DNA from: Deltaproteobacteria bacterium
Lineage (GTDB): Bacteria > Myxococcota_C > UBA6777
Direction: 5' to 3'
NCBI GenBank assembly: GCA_002731275.1
Contig: PCBK01000118.1
Coordinates: 28,766 to 92,765 of the forward strand
DNA length: 64,000 nt
Position numbers and translations under genes: made by a program. Every line of letters starts with the position of its first letter. The first letter of the stretch is position 1. Below, in pieces: positions 27,611-37,815 of this stretch. Below the pieces are notes generated by a model, which saw only the letters and a list, made by a program, of their open reading frames with translations, did no database searches and was not told the origin of the DNA.

Positions 27611-28428
27611 GCCACACACGCAAAGTAGGCATTGTAGGATATGGCCGAGTCGGCCGCTATCTCGTCGATAAGATCAAACAAACAGAAGATATGGAGTTGT
27701 CCTTTGTCTGGAATCTCGATCCCAAAGAGATAGATGAAGGGCTCCCTGTTCTGCACGAATTAAAAGATTTTCACACCATCGAGACCGATTTGATCGTGGA
27801 AGTCGCCCACCCTGTGATCAGCCGAGATTACGGCGCCGATTTTCTCGCGCACACCAATTACATGGCGGGCTCTCCCACAGCCTTCGCCGACCAAGCTCTC
27901 GAAGATGCACTCAGAGCAGCCGCCGAAACGCCAAATGGTCATGGGCTTTACATCCCCAAAGGTGCCCTGCCGGGTCTGCGTGATGTACTCGATATGGCCG
28001 CCGATGGCCGACTCGTCGAAGCTGACATCGCCATGATCAAGGCCCCAGAGAGTATCAACTACCTCGGACCACTCGACAAACCACTCTCAGAAGTCAAAGA
28101 GACCACCACGCTCTACGAAGGTCCCCTTCGAAAGCTCTGTGAATACGCTCCCAACAACGTCAACACAATGGCCATCCTCGCCCTCTCAAGTGGTTTGGGG
28201 TTTGATAAGGTGAAAGCCAGACTGATCGCCGAACCAGACCTCGAATACCACATCACAGAGGTCAATTTGTGGGGTCCAAAGAGCGAAGACAGTGGCCGTT
28301 TTTGTCTTGAAATGAAACGGATCAACCCCGCCGCGAAAGGTGCGGTGACAGGCAACGCGACATACCGCTCTTTTTGGAACAGTGTCCGGCGATGTTTTGA
28401 TGCTGGTGATGGGATTCACTTTCGCTAA
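27607..28428 (+). CDS. L-aspartate dehydrogenase-like NAD(P)-dependent enzyme
   Basis: 273 residues. An N-terminal Rossmann motif GIVGYGRVGRYL is followed by the features of the aspartate dehydrogenase (NadX/ASPDH) family: DLIVEVAHP, YIPKGALPGL and, near the C-terminus, NNVNTMAILALSS. The usual family length is 250-290. Bacterial relatives turn aspartate into iminoaspartate or oxaloacetate with NAD(P)H. The overlap with the PhzF-like gene suggests one pathway. No nadA or nadC lies nearby. It is convergent with 28437-29471, with a weak 6-bp hairpin (ACTTTC/GAAAGT) at about 28417-28434 between them. Confidence 0.85.
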   Translation: MSHTRKVGIVGYGRVGRYLVDKIKQTEDMELSFVWNLDPKEIDEGLPVLHELKDFHTIETDLIVEVAHPVISRDYGADFLAHTNYMAGSPTAFADQALEDALRAAAETPNGHGLYIPKGALPGLRDVLDMAADGRLVEADIAMIKAPESINYLGPLDKPLSEVKETTTLYEGPLRKLCEYAPNNVNTMAILALSSGLGFDKVKARLIAEPDLEYHITEVNLWGPKSEDSGRFCLEMKRINPAAKGAVTGNATYRSFWNSVRRCFDAGDGIHFR

Positions 28429-28436
28429 AGAAAGTC

Positions 28437-29471
28437 TTACTCTTCGGTGGGGAAAAACAGTAGGGAGTCTTGCTCGATCAACTCTTGCATCATCAACGCC
28501 TTCATATTCTGCTCACAGAACAGCAACAAAGGAATACGTTTTAGCTCCGATGCTCTAGCAAGCTCGCGAAACAACACGAGCCATTTGTCGAGACCTTGGG
28601 GTAACACTCTCACGATCAACAAGTGGGGGATGCGTTGGTACAACGTCCGCAGCGCAACCCACGGGTCTTCGATCACTTGAAGCTCTGCGTTGTTGCCACA
28701 ACAAAATTTGATCAGCGATTCGAGGCGGACCTCTTCGAGCACAAAGCCTCCAACCATGATGTCACGATTTTCAACAAAACGAAGGCGCTTGTGCCACTCC
28801 CGCCAGAACTCCTGCGTGTTTGGCTCCGTCGCAAACTCATCCCAACAGAGCTGTGAGAGGCCCCCCTCTGTCTCTTTCATACAGGCAGGTTGCACATTTG
28901 TGCGTGTCGCAACAACGGCTCGTAGTGTTTGTGAGCTTTGGGAGATCTGTGAGTGGGGCTGTTTGGATGTAGGTGGAACAGCACCTCGTACAACCGATGT
29001 GTTAGGCAATGGTGTTTTGCTGGAGATCCCTGAAGGAGGTGTCCGCCGGAGAAGTTTTGGGGCTGTCTCGGGGCGAGTGTTGTAGGCAAGTGATCCTGAT
29101 GACTTTTGACCGTACGTTGCGCCGAGGTCGTCGAGAAGAGAGCCGGTTTGCAACCCATCTCTTGGCGCCTGCTTCGGAAGGGCTTGCAGACGATCTTGGC
29201 TCCTCTCAGCTTCGAGACCACCAAACTCAAGATCTTGGTTGTGGAAACGATCGAGTGTCTCTCGGAGAGAGGCTTCTTGGGGTTTCCTTGCGGCTGTCTC
29301 GACATAATGCTCTTCGGGTTCGTACATATGTTCAACATGCACAAACTGCGCGAGAGGCTGGATTGTCGGCTTCATCATCCGAGGACGTACGCCCTGTGGG
29401 TCAAACCCACAAAACGAACAAAAGAGCGCATCGTCCGGACTCATTTGTTTACATCGAGGACATGATTTCAC
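28437..29471 (-). CDS. Zinc-ribbon protein with receiver-like C-terminal domain
   Basis: 344 residues starting with a GTG at 29471, required to include the N-terminal zinc ribbon (CPRCKQMSPDDALFCSFC). A long disordered middle (residues 40-200) is rich in Ser, Pro and Gln. The C-terminal 140 residues have alternating strands and helices (FVLEEVRLESLIKFCC, HLLIVRVLPQGLDKWL, IPLLLFCEQN) resembling a degenerate response-regulator receiver, but the phospho-Asp and Lys are not in place. Zinc ribbon plus pseudo-receiver proteins are seen in myxobacteria as adaptor-like components. Function unknown. Confidence 0.7.
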   Translation of the reverse strand: MKSCPRCKQMSPDDALFCSFCGFDPQGVRPRMMKPTIQPLAQFVHVEHMYEPEEHYVETAARKPQEASLRETLDRFHNQDLEFGGLEAERSQDRLQALPKQAPRDGLQTGSLLDDLGATYGQKSSGSLAYNTRPETAPKLLRRTPPSGISSKTPLPNTSVVRGAVPPTSKQPHSQISQSSQTLRAVVATRTNVQPACMKETEGGLSQLCWDEFATEPNTQEFWREWHKRLRFVENRDIMVGGFVLEEVRLESLIKFCCGNNAELQVIEDPWVALRTLYQRIPHLLIVRVLPQGLDKWLVLFRELARASELKRIPLLLFCEQNMKALMMQELIEQDSLLFFPTEE

Positions 29472-30052
29472 GAAACTAGTATTCCTTTTGCCAACGGATT
29501 AGCCCGGTCTCACAGCCAGACGCAAGGCCTTTAGGAAAAAAAGAACATCCCTGAAGTCATTGCAACACAGATGATACACCATTTGGCACAAAAATGAACC
29601 AAAAAGTCATAAAGAGCCCTCACCTCCTCCTTATACCGAGGTGTTGAGTCCTCTCCAAACGAGCACAGTCCTGTGCTCGTTTGGGCCATTTCGCTGCACA
29701 TCTTCAGACATTCTTGTGATGTAACAGACAGGTGGTAGGATTCTCCTGGAACAGAAATCGGTCGCCCATTACGAGAAAAAAGATGAAAATTTCACGCGAA
29801 CTTCACACTTAGCTCATGATTGACAAGATACTTCCATCTCGTGAGTGTCTATTACTCAACAACTGTGCTAAAGTCCCAGCCAGAACAAACAGCGCTCCCA
29901 TGCTTGGAGGGTTCCAAGGCTCCTAAGGTGATCTCTACCCCAGTGAAAGATCATCACAAGAGGAGCACATCAAGACGATGTGAACACGCCAAAGAACGGA
30001 TGGGATATGCGCTTCGCTCTCTATTTGTTTTGTTCGCAAAAAGGAGTCAAAC
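29472..30052. other. Divergent intergenic region of about 580 bp
   Basis: It separates the zinc-ribbon gene from the alpha-2-macroglobulin gene. It holds the long perfect inverted repeat at 29655-29684 (separate entry) and a TTGACA at 29820-29825 with no good -10 box at normal distance. An AAAAGGAG ribosome site precedes the ATG at 30053. No gene is supported. Confidence 0.6.
29655..29684. promoter_or_regulatory. Perfect 14-bp inverted repeat (hairpin or operator)
   Basis: CCAAACGAGCACAG (29655-29668) and CTGTGCTCGTTTGG (29671-29684) are exact reverse complements around a two-base centre. There is no T-tract on either side and it lies between two divergent gene starts, so a terminator is unlikely. 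A large dimeric operator or a cruciform/attachment-type site is possible. Confidence 0.6.
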
Positions 30053-33000
30053 ATGAAACACCTCGTCCTCCAAAAAGCCGAAGGAAGAAAAGCATGGTGG
30101 CTGCTCGCTTTCCTCTTCGCCTTTTTGTCACTCCCCGCTCCACAAGCAGACGCTGGCGCAGCGACAGTCTACGTCGTGTCTTACAGCCCACGCTATTCAT
30201 GGCAGGTTAAAAACAAACGACCTATCCAGATTCGCTTCAACAAGCCGATGGTCGCGCAGGCATTCGTCGGAAAAGTCGCAACCAGCATCCCAGTCCAGAT
30301 CACACCAGCCCTGCGCACAGCGCCTTACTGGTCTGACCGGCAAACCCTCGTGATCAAACCGCTGGAGAACTTTACACGCTCCACAAAGTACACGATCACG
30401 ATCAACGCAAAGGGCATGGCCAGACCTGTGAGCAAATCCTTTGTGTACGCTCCCGTCCGGTTGACCCGATACAAAGGTATCCACTACCGCTACACAGCCC
30501 AGTTGCCCTCTATCGAGCTGATGTGGAACCAGGACGTAAAAGTCGCAGAGGTACTGGCTCGCTGCCGGTTTGTCGTCTCTAAAGGTCGCTCTAGCGTCAA
30601 GTTAAAGCTCATCACCCCTCAACAAACTCCCGTCGCAAGCAACATGACAATTCGCCCTGTACACAGCCTCACCCCAGGCAAACGCTACCGATTTAAGTGC
30701 ATGGGACTCAAAGGCATCGGCGGCAATTACAGCTACTACAGTCGCTGGGGTTACTTCTCTTTTCGCGTGCGAGAGAGCTTCAGAGTTGTCAAATACAGCC
30801 CAATGGGACTTGTACGACACGACAGCGCAAAGGTGCAGATCCACTTCTCCACCCCCGTCAAGCGCAAAACACTGCAAAGTATGCTCGTCATTGAGCCTAC
30901 GCCCAAGGGGTTTAAGTGGAAAGGAACACTCGATTACTCCCGCACCACCTACACCACATATCTCAAGCTCAAAGAATCACAGACTTACACCATCCGCCTC
31001 AAACCAGGGTTGACGGACGATTTTGGTCGCAAACTCGAAGAAGATCTCCGCTTCGCATTTGTCACCGCAAAAGCCCAACCACGTATAGTCGTTGAGCGTG
31101 GGCGTTTCTCCGTCGAAGCGACTCGTGGCTACCCAGTGTGGTTGCGGGACCTTGGAAAATTCAACCTGACTTGTGCGCGTGTCCCCCTCGCCAAAATGGG
31201 CACAACACTCCACGCCCTTAGTCATTACAAAACCAACCCACTGTCAGGAAACCCCAACAAAAAACCCATTAAATGGAAAAAGTTGGGTCTCACCCCCCAA
31301 AACAACACAGTCAATGTCAAGATCCCCGAGAAGAAGTGGACCCTCAAATACCTTCAGCTCGGAAAACTCTGTGACAACGGCGACAAGAATGGCCTCTACG
31401 TCGCAGAATTCACACACGCAGAGAAGGTCACCGTCAAAGGCTTCTCAGGTGAGGCACCACCACACCGTATCGTCGCAAACATCACGAACATGTTTATCGT
31501 CGCCAAGACCGGCGAACGAAATGGTATCGCCTGGGTCACAAACCTCAAGACAGGTCAACCTGTCTCCGGCGCGAATGTCGATGCCTTCGACGCAAAAGGA
31601 AAAAAGGTGTTCTCTGGCGTCACCAACGCCAAAGGTTTGCTCCGCCTGCCTTCACAATCACAACTCCGAGGAAAACGCTACGGCGCTTTTCTCCTCGTCG
31701 CCAAAAAAGCAAATGACGTCGCCGTCTTCAACAGCAACTGGAGAGACGGACTGTACAAATGGAGCTTCGGTGTTCCCACTGATTCTTACAAGCAAAAAGT
31801 CGCGATCCGTGGCTTCATTCAGTCGGACCGAGGCATCTATCGTCCAGGCGAGACCGTCCACTTTAAAGGACTCGTTCGCGAGATCGCCTTCGGCACACTT
31901 CCTCGTGTCCCTGGCCAAAAAACATTAAAAGTGAAGATCATCAACTCACGACGTGAAGAGCTTTACAACGGCACAAAGACGCTCACAGAGTTCGGTGGCT
32001 TCTCACTGGACCTCAAGCTCAAAAAGAACGCCTCACTCGGTGACTACTACGTCAAAGCGACATTGGGCAAAAAGACCTTCGTCGAAAAATTCTCGGTACA
32101 AGAGTTTCGCAAAGTCTCCTTTACATTGGCGCTTCGCAAGGTCGCAGAAGAACAACACACCATGCGCGTGAAGGTCAGCGGACAATACCTGTTTGGCTCC
32201 CCTCTCACCGGTGCGAAAGTGGGCTGGCGTGTATACCACCGCCGACACTATATCTCCTTTCCTAAGCACGCAGGATACTCCTTCTACGATGCCGCATCCT
32301 CCGGGCACTGGTACTACAACAGCCCAAGTTCTTACCGCTCCTATCTCGCGAGCGGAAATGGCACACTCGACGCAAATGGTGAGTTGGTCCTCTCCTTCAA
32401 AAAACGCCAGGTCAGCTCTCCCTGGGACTACATCGTCGAAGCGACAGCGACAGACAAAACCAACCAGGCAGTCAGTAAGAGCAAGATGTACCTCGTCCAC
32501 TCAAGTGACACGTATGTCGGCGTGAAATTCAAAAGCTACGTCGGAAAAGTAGGTGAGGCGACCAAAGTGCTGCTTCGCGCTGTTGACCAAAAAGGTCGCC
32601 GTGTCGCAGCAAATGCACAGGTCGAGTTCTACCGAACGTACTGGAAAAGACACTGTAAAAAGAGTGGATACTGCCGATGGAAACGACACAAAGAGCCCGT
32701 CTCGATGTTCGGTACCAATATCCTCGCGAGTGGTGTCTCAACGGCAGATGTGACCGCAAAGGTCGCAGGGACATACTTTGTCCGCGTCACAACAACAGAC
32801 AAAAAAGGCCGAAAATCCGTCGCATCGAGCTACATCTGGATGTCCGGTGGAGCCTACGCAAACTACAGACCTTCCAACAGCCCTCGTATGAAATTGCTCG
32901 CCAACAAAGCCTCCTACAAGGTCGGCGACACAGCCAAGATCGTCCCCAACACACATCTCAGCGGAACAGCCCTCGTCACCGTTGAACGCGATGGTGTCGC

Positions 33001-35560
33001 GGACGCATTCATCACACAGGTCAAAGGTGGAAAGGTCATCAACCTTCCCATCAAAAAAGCGTACGCTCCTAACGTCTTCGTCTCGGTCTTCACGTACCAG
33101 ACCCGAAAAGGTAACGACGCGAGCAAACGCCCACGTTTCCAAATGGGTGTCGTACAGCTCAAGGTCTCGACCAAGCAACATAAACTCAAGGTCGTGATCA
33201 ACACGGATAAAGAGACTTACAAGCCCGGTGACAAAGTCAGCGGTGTGATCAAAGTCCTCTCAGGTGGACAACCCGTCCTCTCAGAGGTCTCACTCTCCGT
33301 CGCCGACGAAGGTGTCTTGCAACTGATTAACTACAAAACACCTGCACCCAAGAAGACCTTCTACGCACCTTGGGGATGGGGTGTCGATGTCGCGACGAGC
33401 CTCGTGACGCTCCTCTACACCAAATCCGCAAAAGCCATCATCCGCCAACAAGGTTCGGATGGAGGTGCGATGGCGGCTTCCCAGGCGAAAGTACGTTCAA
33501 AGTTCGTCTCATCAGCGTTCTGGGCACCTCACCTGCTCACCAACGCAAAAGGTGAAGTCCGCTTCTCCTTCAAGCTGCCTGACAACCTCACATCTTTCCG
33601 TTTGATGGCTGTTGCCGCTGACAAAGGTAGCAAGTTTGGTTCTGGTCAACGCAACATTCGCGTCCGCAAAGACTTGATGGCCACACCTATCCTGCCGCGC
33701 TTTTTGGTCCGAGGTGATGTCGCACGTGTCGGTATCGTCTTGCACAACTACTCCAAAAAAGATGGGAAAGCCACCGTCACGATGCAGGCCAAGGGTGTCG
33801 AAGCCAAAGAGACCCAAAAAGAGACCTTCGTCTCCAAAAATGGCTCAACACGTGTACTCTTCGATGTCCGCGCAAAGGATGTCTCACAAGGCTCTTTCTT
33901 ATTTGTCGCGAAGCTCGGCAAACACAAAGACGCCGTGCTCAAAAAACTCCCCATCAACCAGATCATCATGAAAGAATCACAACTCGTCGCGAAGGCAGAG
34001 TTAAAAGATTCGAAGATCACCACACGAGTTAGCTGGCCTCAAAAAGGTGTCTTTGCCAACCAAAGTCGCCTCAACGTCAGCATGGATCGCACAGGCGTCC
34101 TCGACCTCCGCGAAGGGTTGATGTATCTTATCCGCTATCCATACGGTTGTCTCGAACAAACACTGTCTAAGACGATCCCTCTGACCAAAGCACGAGAGCT
34201 GCTCTCCGCCCTCAAGCTCAAAGGCAATCTGCGTAAACAGATGAAGAAGTTCTTGAAGATCGGACTCGCCAAAATCGTGCGTCACCAACACGCCAACGGC
34301 CACTTCAGCTTATGGCCTGGTGGTACACCACAAGCGCAGCTCACAGCGTACGCTCTTTACGGCCTCAACGAGGCCAAAAAAGCCGGTCTCAAAGTCGACG
34401 AGCGCGCGATCAAAAAAGGTCTCAAAGCACTTCACAAGTGGAGTCAACAGAAGACCAAATTGCTCTTTGGCGGAAAATCCGGAACCCTGGCGATGGCAGC
34501 GTTTGTTCTCGCAGAACTTGGTAAACCCAACGCTAGCCTTAACGCCCGTCTTTACGAAGCGCGACAGCTCCTGCCAACATACGGCAAAGGCTTCCTGCTC
34601 CGTGCGATGAAGCGCTCTGGGACGTCGGAAACACAACTCAAAGCCTTCTTGAAAGAGATCACCTCTGCGATTGAGATGAAGGGCGCGATCGCGATGGCCA
34701 AACCTTGCCACGCGATGTTCTCCAAAGCACTCTGTCGCCCACTCGCATGGTACATGAGCTCAACGGTCCGCACGACAGCCATTTTGCTCTCCGCCATTCT
34801 CGAAGTCTCACCCAAGCACCCACTCATCCCGATGTTGGTACGTGGACTGAAGAGTCGACAAAACCGCTGGGGACGCTGGAGTAATACACAGGAGAACATT
34901 TACTCACTCGTCGCGATCGCGGACCACGCAAGAACACTCGCCAAAGGTTCTTCGACAGTCCAGATCAGGCTCAAAAACAGCACGACGATGAAGTTCATCT
35001 CTGGCCGAAGCGTGGTCCGCCACAACCCAACATTGAAGTCTGTCCCACAAGGTCCCATGACCATCGAGTCAAAAGGACGCGCTCACGTCAGAGCTGTCCT
35101 CAATCTCGTCGGTCGTTGGAAAGCGCCGAACTTCAAGTTCAATGGCTTCAGCATCACACGTCTGTATCTCGATCCCAAGACCAATAAAGTGATCGACAGC
35201 TTTAAGGTTGGACAGGTCGTAAAAGTCCGTGTCATCGTGAAGACTCCCAAACGTCGCTACTACGTCGCGATGACTGATAGACTCCCCGCAGGCTTTGAGG
35301 CGATCAACGAAGGTCTCGCGACCACTTCACGTGCCAATCGCCGCAACCGACGCAGCTACATCTGGAACTACGTCGCGCTCAAAGATGACCGCATCTACGC
35401 GTTCGCAAACAACATGTACTCCGGCACACACACCTTTGAGTACCGTGTGAGAGCGACACTAAGCGGAACATTCTCCATCCAACCTGCGAAAGTCGAAGCC
35501 ATGTACTCCCCCCACATCTTCGGTCGTACCAACGAAAGAAAGATGAGCATCCAACCCTAA
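30053..35560 (+). CDS. Bacterial alpha-2-macroglobulin, thioester type
   Basis: 1835 residues, start ATG with AAAAGGAG. The signal peptide is around WWLLAFLFAFLSLPAPQADA; no lipobox follows, so it is probably periplasmic and soluble. Repeated macroglobulin (MG) beta domains fill the first 1150 residues, with a bait-region candidate rich in Gly/Ser/Lys before them. The thioester motif is intact as GCLEQ (Cys1366, Gln1369), followed by the alpha/alpha thioester-domain helices. The receptor-binding-like C-terminal beta domain is also present. The family traps proteases that enter the periplasm. The neighbour pbpC forms the well-known partnership with it: macroglobulin guards, PBP1C repairs. Confidence 0.95.
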   Translation: MKHLVLQKAEGRKAWWLLAFLFAFLSLPAPQADAGAATVYVVSYSPRYSWQVKNKRPIQIRFNKPMVAQAFVGKVATSIPVQITPALRTAPYWSDRQTLVIKPLENFTRSTKYTITINAKGMARPVSKSFVYAPVRLTRYKGIHYRYTAQLPSIELMWNQDVKVAEVLARCRFVVSKGRSSVKLKLITPQQTPVASNMTIRPVHSLTPGKRYRFKCMGLKGIGGNYSYYSRWGYFSFRVRESFRVVKYSPMGLVRHDSAKVQIHFSTPVKRKTLQSMLVIEPTPKGFKWKGTLDYSRTTYTTYLKLKESQTYTIRLKPGLTDDFGRKLEEDLRFAFVTAKAQPRIVVERGRFSVEATRGYPVWLRDLGKFNLTCARVPLAKMGTTLHALSHYKTNPLSGNPNKKPIKWKKLGLTPQNNTVNVKIPEKKWTLKYLQLGKLCDNGDKNGLYVAEFTHAEKVTVKGFSGEAPPHRIVANITNMFIVAKTGERNGIAWVTNLKTGQPVSGANVDAFDAKGKKVFSGVTNAKGLLRLPSQSQLRGKRYGAFLLVAKKANDVAVFNSNWRDGLYKWSFGVPTDSYKQKVAIRGFIQSDRGIYRPGETVHFKGLVREIAFGTLPRVPGQKTLKVKIINSRREELYNGTKTLTEFGGFSLDLKLKKNASLGDYYVKATLGKKTFVEKFSVQEFRKVSFTLALRKVAEEQHTMRVKVSGQYLFGSPLTGAKVGWRVYHRRHYISFPKHAGYSFYDAASSGHWYYNSPSSYRSYLASGNGTLDANGELVLSFKKRQVSSPWDYIVEATATDKTNQAVSKSKMYLVHSSDTYVGVKFKSYVGKVGEATKVLLRAVDQKGRRVAANAQVEFYRTYWKRHCKKSGYCRWKRHKEPVSMFGTNILASGVSTADVTAKVAGTYFVRVTTTDKKGRKSVASSYIWMSGGAYANYRPSNSPRMKLLANKASYKVGDTAKIVPNTHLSGTALVTVERDGVADAFITQVKGGKVINLPIKKAYAPNVFVSVFTYQTRKGNDASKRPRFQMGVVQLKVSTKQHKLKVVINTDKETYKPGDKVSGVIKVLSGGQPVLSEVSLSVADEGVLQLINYKTPAPKKTFYAPWGWGVDVATSLVTLLYTKSAKAIIRQQGSDGGAMAASQAKVRSKFVSSAFWAPHLLTNAKGEVRFSFKLPDNLTSFRLMAVAADKGSKFGSGQRNIRVRKDLMATPILPRFLVRGDVARVGIVLHNYSKKDGKATVTMQAKGVEAKETQKETFVSKNGSTRVLFDVRAKDVSQGSFLFVAKLGKHKDAVLKKLPINQIIMKESQLVAKAELKDSKITTRVSWPQKGVFANQSRLNVSMDRTGVLDLREGLMYLIRYPYGCLEQTLSKTIPLTKARELLSALKLKGNLRKQMKKFLKIGLAKIVRHQHANGHFSLWPGGTPQAQLTAYALYGLNEAKKAGLKVDERAIKKGLKALHKWSQQKTKLLFGGKSGTLAMAAFVLAELGKPNASLNARLYEARQLLPTYGKGFLLRAMKRSGTSETQLKAFLKEITSAIEMKGAIAMAKPCHAMFSKALCRPLAWYMSSTVRTTAILLSAILEVSPKHPLIPMLVRGLKSRQNRWGRWSNTQENIYSLVAIADHARTLAKGSSTVQIRLKNSTTMKFISGRSVVRHNPTLKSVPQGPMTIESKGRAHVRAVLNLVGRWKAPNFKFNGFSITRLYLDPKTNKVIDSFKVGQVVKVRVIVKTPKRRYYVAMTDRLPAGFEAINEGLATTSRANRRNRRSYIWNYVALKDDRIYAFANNMYSGTHTFEYRVRATLSGTFSIQPAKVEAMYSPHIFGRTNERKMSIQP

Positions 35561-35598
35561 TTCCTCCCTCAACCCACAAACCCCATATATTTCCCAAG

Positions 35599-35674
35599 CC
35601 GATCCAATGGGTCGGCAAGGGGATGGATACAGCTCCACCAGCGCTCCCCTGGAAGATATGTATCCATCTCCTTG
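35599..35674 (+). promoter_or_regulatory. Stem-loops between the macroglobulin gene and pbpC
   Basis: Two nested structures occupy the 161-bp spacer. CCGATCC (35599-35605) pairs with GGGTCGG (35609-35615). CAAGGGGATGGATAC (35616-35630) pairs with GTATCCATCTCCTTG (35660-35674) with one G-U. There is no T-tract. They may stabilise mRNA ends or set relative expression. Confidence 0.5.
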
Positions 35675-35721
35675 TCGAGTCGAGCATACCGGGATAAAAG
35701 CAAAAGAAAGGTGGTCTCAAC

Positions 35722-37752
35722 ATGAACGTTTTGTCAGCCCGACAGTGGGCAACATCGATCTTACTCGGAACAGTATTGACAGCGCTCATCGGGCTGACAG
35801 GTGTCGTGCTCAGTGTGTACACAGTCACATACCCAGTCGCCCAACTGTCTCCAGAGAGAGATGGTCCACTGCTCATCGAAGACAGACACGGCGTCCTGTT
35901 ACGTAGTATCCCCAGAGAGGGAGGACGTCCGGGCCGACAAGCGTGGACACAGCTCTCCGATATCCCATCAATTGCGGTCAATACACTGCTGGCTTCTGAA
36001 GACGCCAACTTCTTCACCCACAAAGGGGTCGATTTTCAAGCCATCTCAAGAGCTTTGTTCCTCAACCTCAAAGAACGACGCAAAGGGTACGGAGCGTCCA
36101 CCATCACCATGCAATTGATGAAGAATGTCCACTCTCCCGGCATGCCAAGGAATCTGTACAACAAGATCAAAGAAGCGATCCTCGCGCTCAGGGTGGAGCG
36201 TGTGATGCGCAAACATCATATCCTCGAACAGTACGTCAACAGAGTCTACTTTGGGCGTGGGGCCTATGGTATCGAAGCAGCGGCGAGGACGTATTTCAAC
36301 AAACCCGCGACCAGTCTAAGTATTGGCGAAGCGACTTTGCTCTGTGTACTCCCACGCTCTCCGATGTACTACGACCTTGTACGCCATCGCGATAGAGCCC
36401 TTGTCAGAAGAAAACAACTCTTTTACCTGCTCCAAAAGAGAGGCCTCCTCACGAAAGACCAGATAAAACGCGCAGAGCAGCAGACGATCACCCTCGATGT
36501 GACACGCACACCATTCAAAGCACCACACTTTGTCGATGCGTTGCTCAAGCGATTACCTAAAACTTACTCCCAACGTGGAGGGACGATCCGGACGACAATT
36601 GATGCGACCGTTCAAGCGCGCATGGAGGCGTTCATCGAAGACCACGTGACCTCGATGAAAAAGTACGGCATCAAACAGGCAGGTGCTGTGATTTTGGACA
36701 GTAAGACAGGCGAGATCGTGTCGATGGTGGGCTCCAAGAATTACAACAAACCAGAAGGACAGATCAACATCACGATGTGGCGGCGTTACCCAGGCTCCGC
36801 GCTCAAACCCTTTGCTTACGCATTGGCGATGGAAGATGGCGCAAGCCCCGCGTCCATTGTGTACGAGATCCAACGCTGGCCGGCATCTTTTGGTATCCTG
36901 ACAAGCCGTCAGCGAGAACGTGGCCCCGTCTCTTTTCGCGAGGCGCTCGCAGGTTCGTATAATATTTCGGCACTACAAGCGGTTGAGCGCGTTGGCGTCG
37001 CCCGAATGATCTCTCGACTCAAAGCCGCAGGACTTGGACCTCTCGATGGAAGTCCCAGCACCTACGGACACCAAATAGTGTTGGGTTCGCCAAAGATCCG
37101 CTTACTCGACCTCGCGTCTGCGTATGGATTTTTGGTCCGTCAAGGCAAAGTGATATCTCCTCGTTGGTACAAACATCATACAGACGCACAGGGGACACAG
37201 ACATCATCCCCTCCACAGAAAGAACACGAAGTGTATTCGGCGCTGACGAGCTGGCTGACGATGGACATTCTCTCCGATGAAGGCGCACGTCACCACGTCT
37301 TTGGCATGGAGCTGCCTGTTGACTTGCCTTACAAAGTCGCAGTGAAGACAGGGACAGCGCAGGGCTTTGCAGACACTGTGGCAGTCGGCATCACAAGTGA
37401 ATACACAGTCGCAGCGTGGGCAGGGACATTTGATGGCAAACCGATCAAAGGGATGTGGGCGATGTACACAGCCGGCCCGATCGTGAGGGCTGGACTTTTG
37501 TATGCGAGTAAAGGCAAGAGACTCCACCTTCCGCCCAAACCAGAAGGAATCAGAACGCAAAAAGTGTGCACCCTCTCAGGGATGACCCCCAATGAACATT
37601 GCCCAAACACACGCCTCGAACATTTTCATCGTTCACGTCCACGACCTCATCGATGTAATTGGCATGTCGTACGAGATGGACACCTCGAAGTGCATTATCC
37701 CAAACCAGCACATATTTGGGCAAAGCGAAGACGTCTTCATCGTCTCCAGTGA
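35722..37752 (+). CDS. pbpC: Penicillin-binding protein 1C (bifunctional transglycosylase/transpeptidase)
   Basis: 676 residues. One N-terminal membrane anchor (ILLGTVLTALIGLTGVVLSVY) is followed by the GT51 glycosyltransferase domain with catalytic Glu93 in EDANFFTHKGVDF and GASTITMQLMKN. The transpeptidase domain has SALK (Ser359), SYN (412-414) and KTG (Lys542), all intact. The C-terminus keeps the short Cys-containing BiPBP_C-like region (VCTLSGMTPNEHCP). An AAGGTGG site lies upstream. Pairing with alpha-2-macroglobulin is conserved in many proteobacteria. No other divisome gene is adjacent. Confidence 0.95.
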   Translation: MNVLSARQWATSILLGTVLTALIGLTGVVLSVYTVTYPVAQLSPERDGPLLIEDRHGVLLRSIPREGGRPGRQAWTQLSDIPSIAVNTLLASEDANFFTHKGVDFQAISRALFLNLKERRKGYGASTITMQLMKNVHSPGMPRNLYNKIKEAILALRVERVMRKHHILEQYVNRVYFGRGAYGIEAAARTYFNKPATSLSIGEATLLCVLPRSPMYYDLVRHRDRALVRRKQLFYLLQKRGLLTKDQIKRAEQQTITLDVTRTPFKAPHFVDALLKRLPKTYSQRGGTIRTTIDATVQARMEAFIEDHVTSMKKYGIKQAGAVILDSKTGEIVSMVGSKNYNKPEGQINITMWRRYPGSALKPFAYALAMEDGASPASIVYEIQRWPASFGILTSRQRERGPVSFREALAGSYNISALQAVERVGVARMISRLKAAGLGPLDGSPSTYGHQIVLGSPKIRLLDLASAYGFLVRQGKVISPRWYKHHTDAQGTQTSSPPQKEHEVYSALTSWLTMDILSDEGARHHVFGMELPVDLPYKVAVKTGTAQGFADTVAVGITSEYTVAAWAGTFDGKPIKGMWAMYTAGPIVRAGLLYASKGKRLHLPPKPEGIRTQKVCTLSGMTPNEHCPNTRLEHFHRSRPRPHRCNWHVVRDGHLEVHYPKPAHIWAKRRRLHRLQ

Positions 37753-37815
37753 ACCTACCGCCTGGATGGTCCTCTAGCGAAGTAAGCGCATGGGTATGGT
37801 CTTGCATTTCCCCCG

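Noticed and set aside
29820..29853. Sigma-70 promoter for the macroglobulin gene
   Set aside because: TTGACA is present but no -10 box lies at 16-18 bp; TCTATT is at 22 bp.
31173..31928. 251-codon frame inside the alpha-2-macroglobulin gene
   Set aside because: Same-strand frame shift of a verified long gene; Ser/Lys-rich and without a start context.
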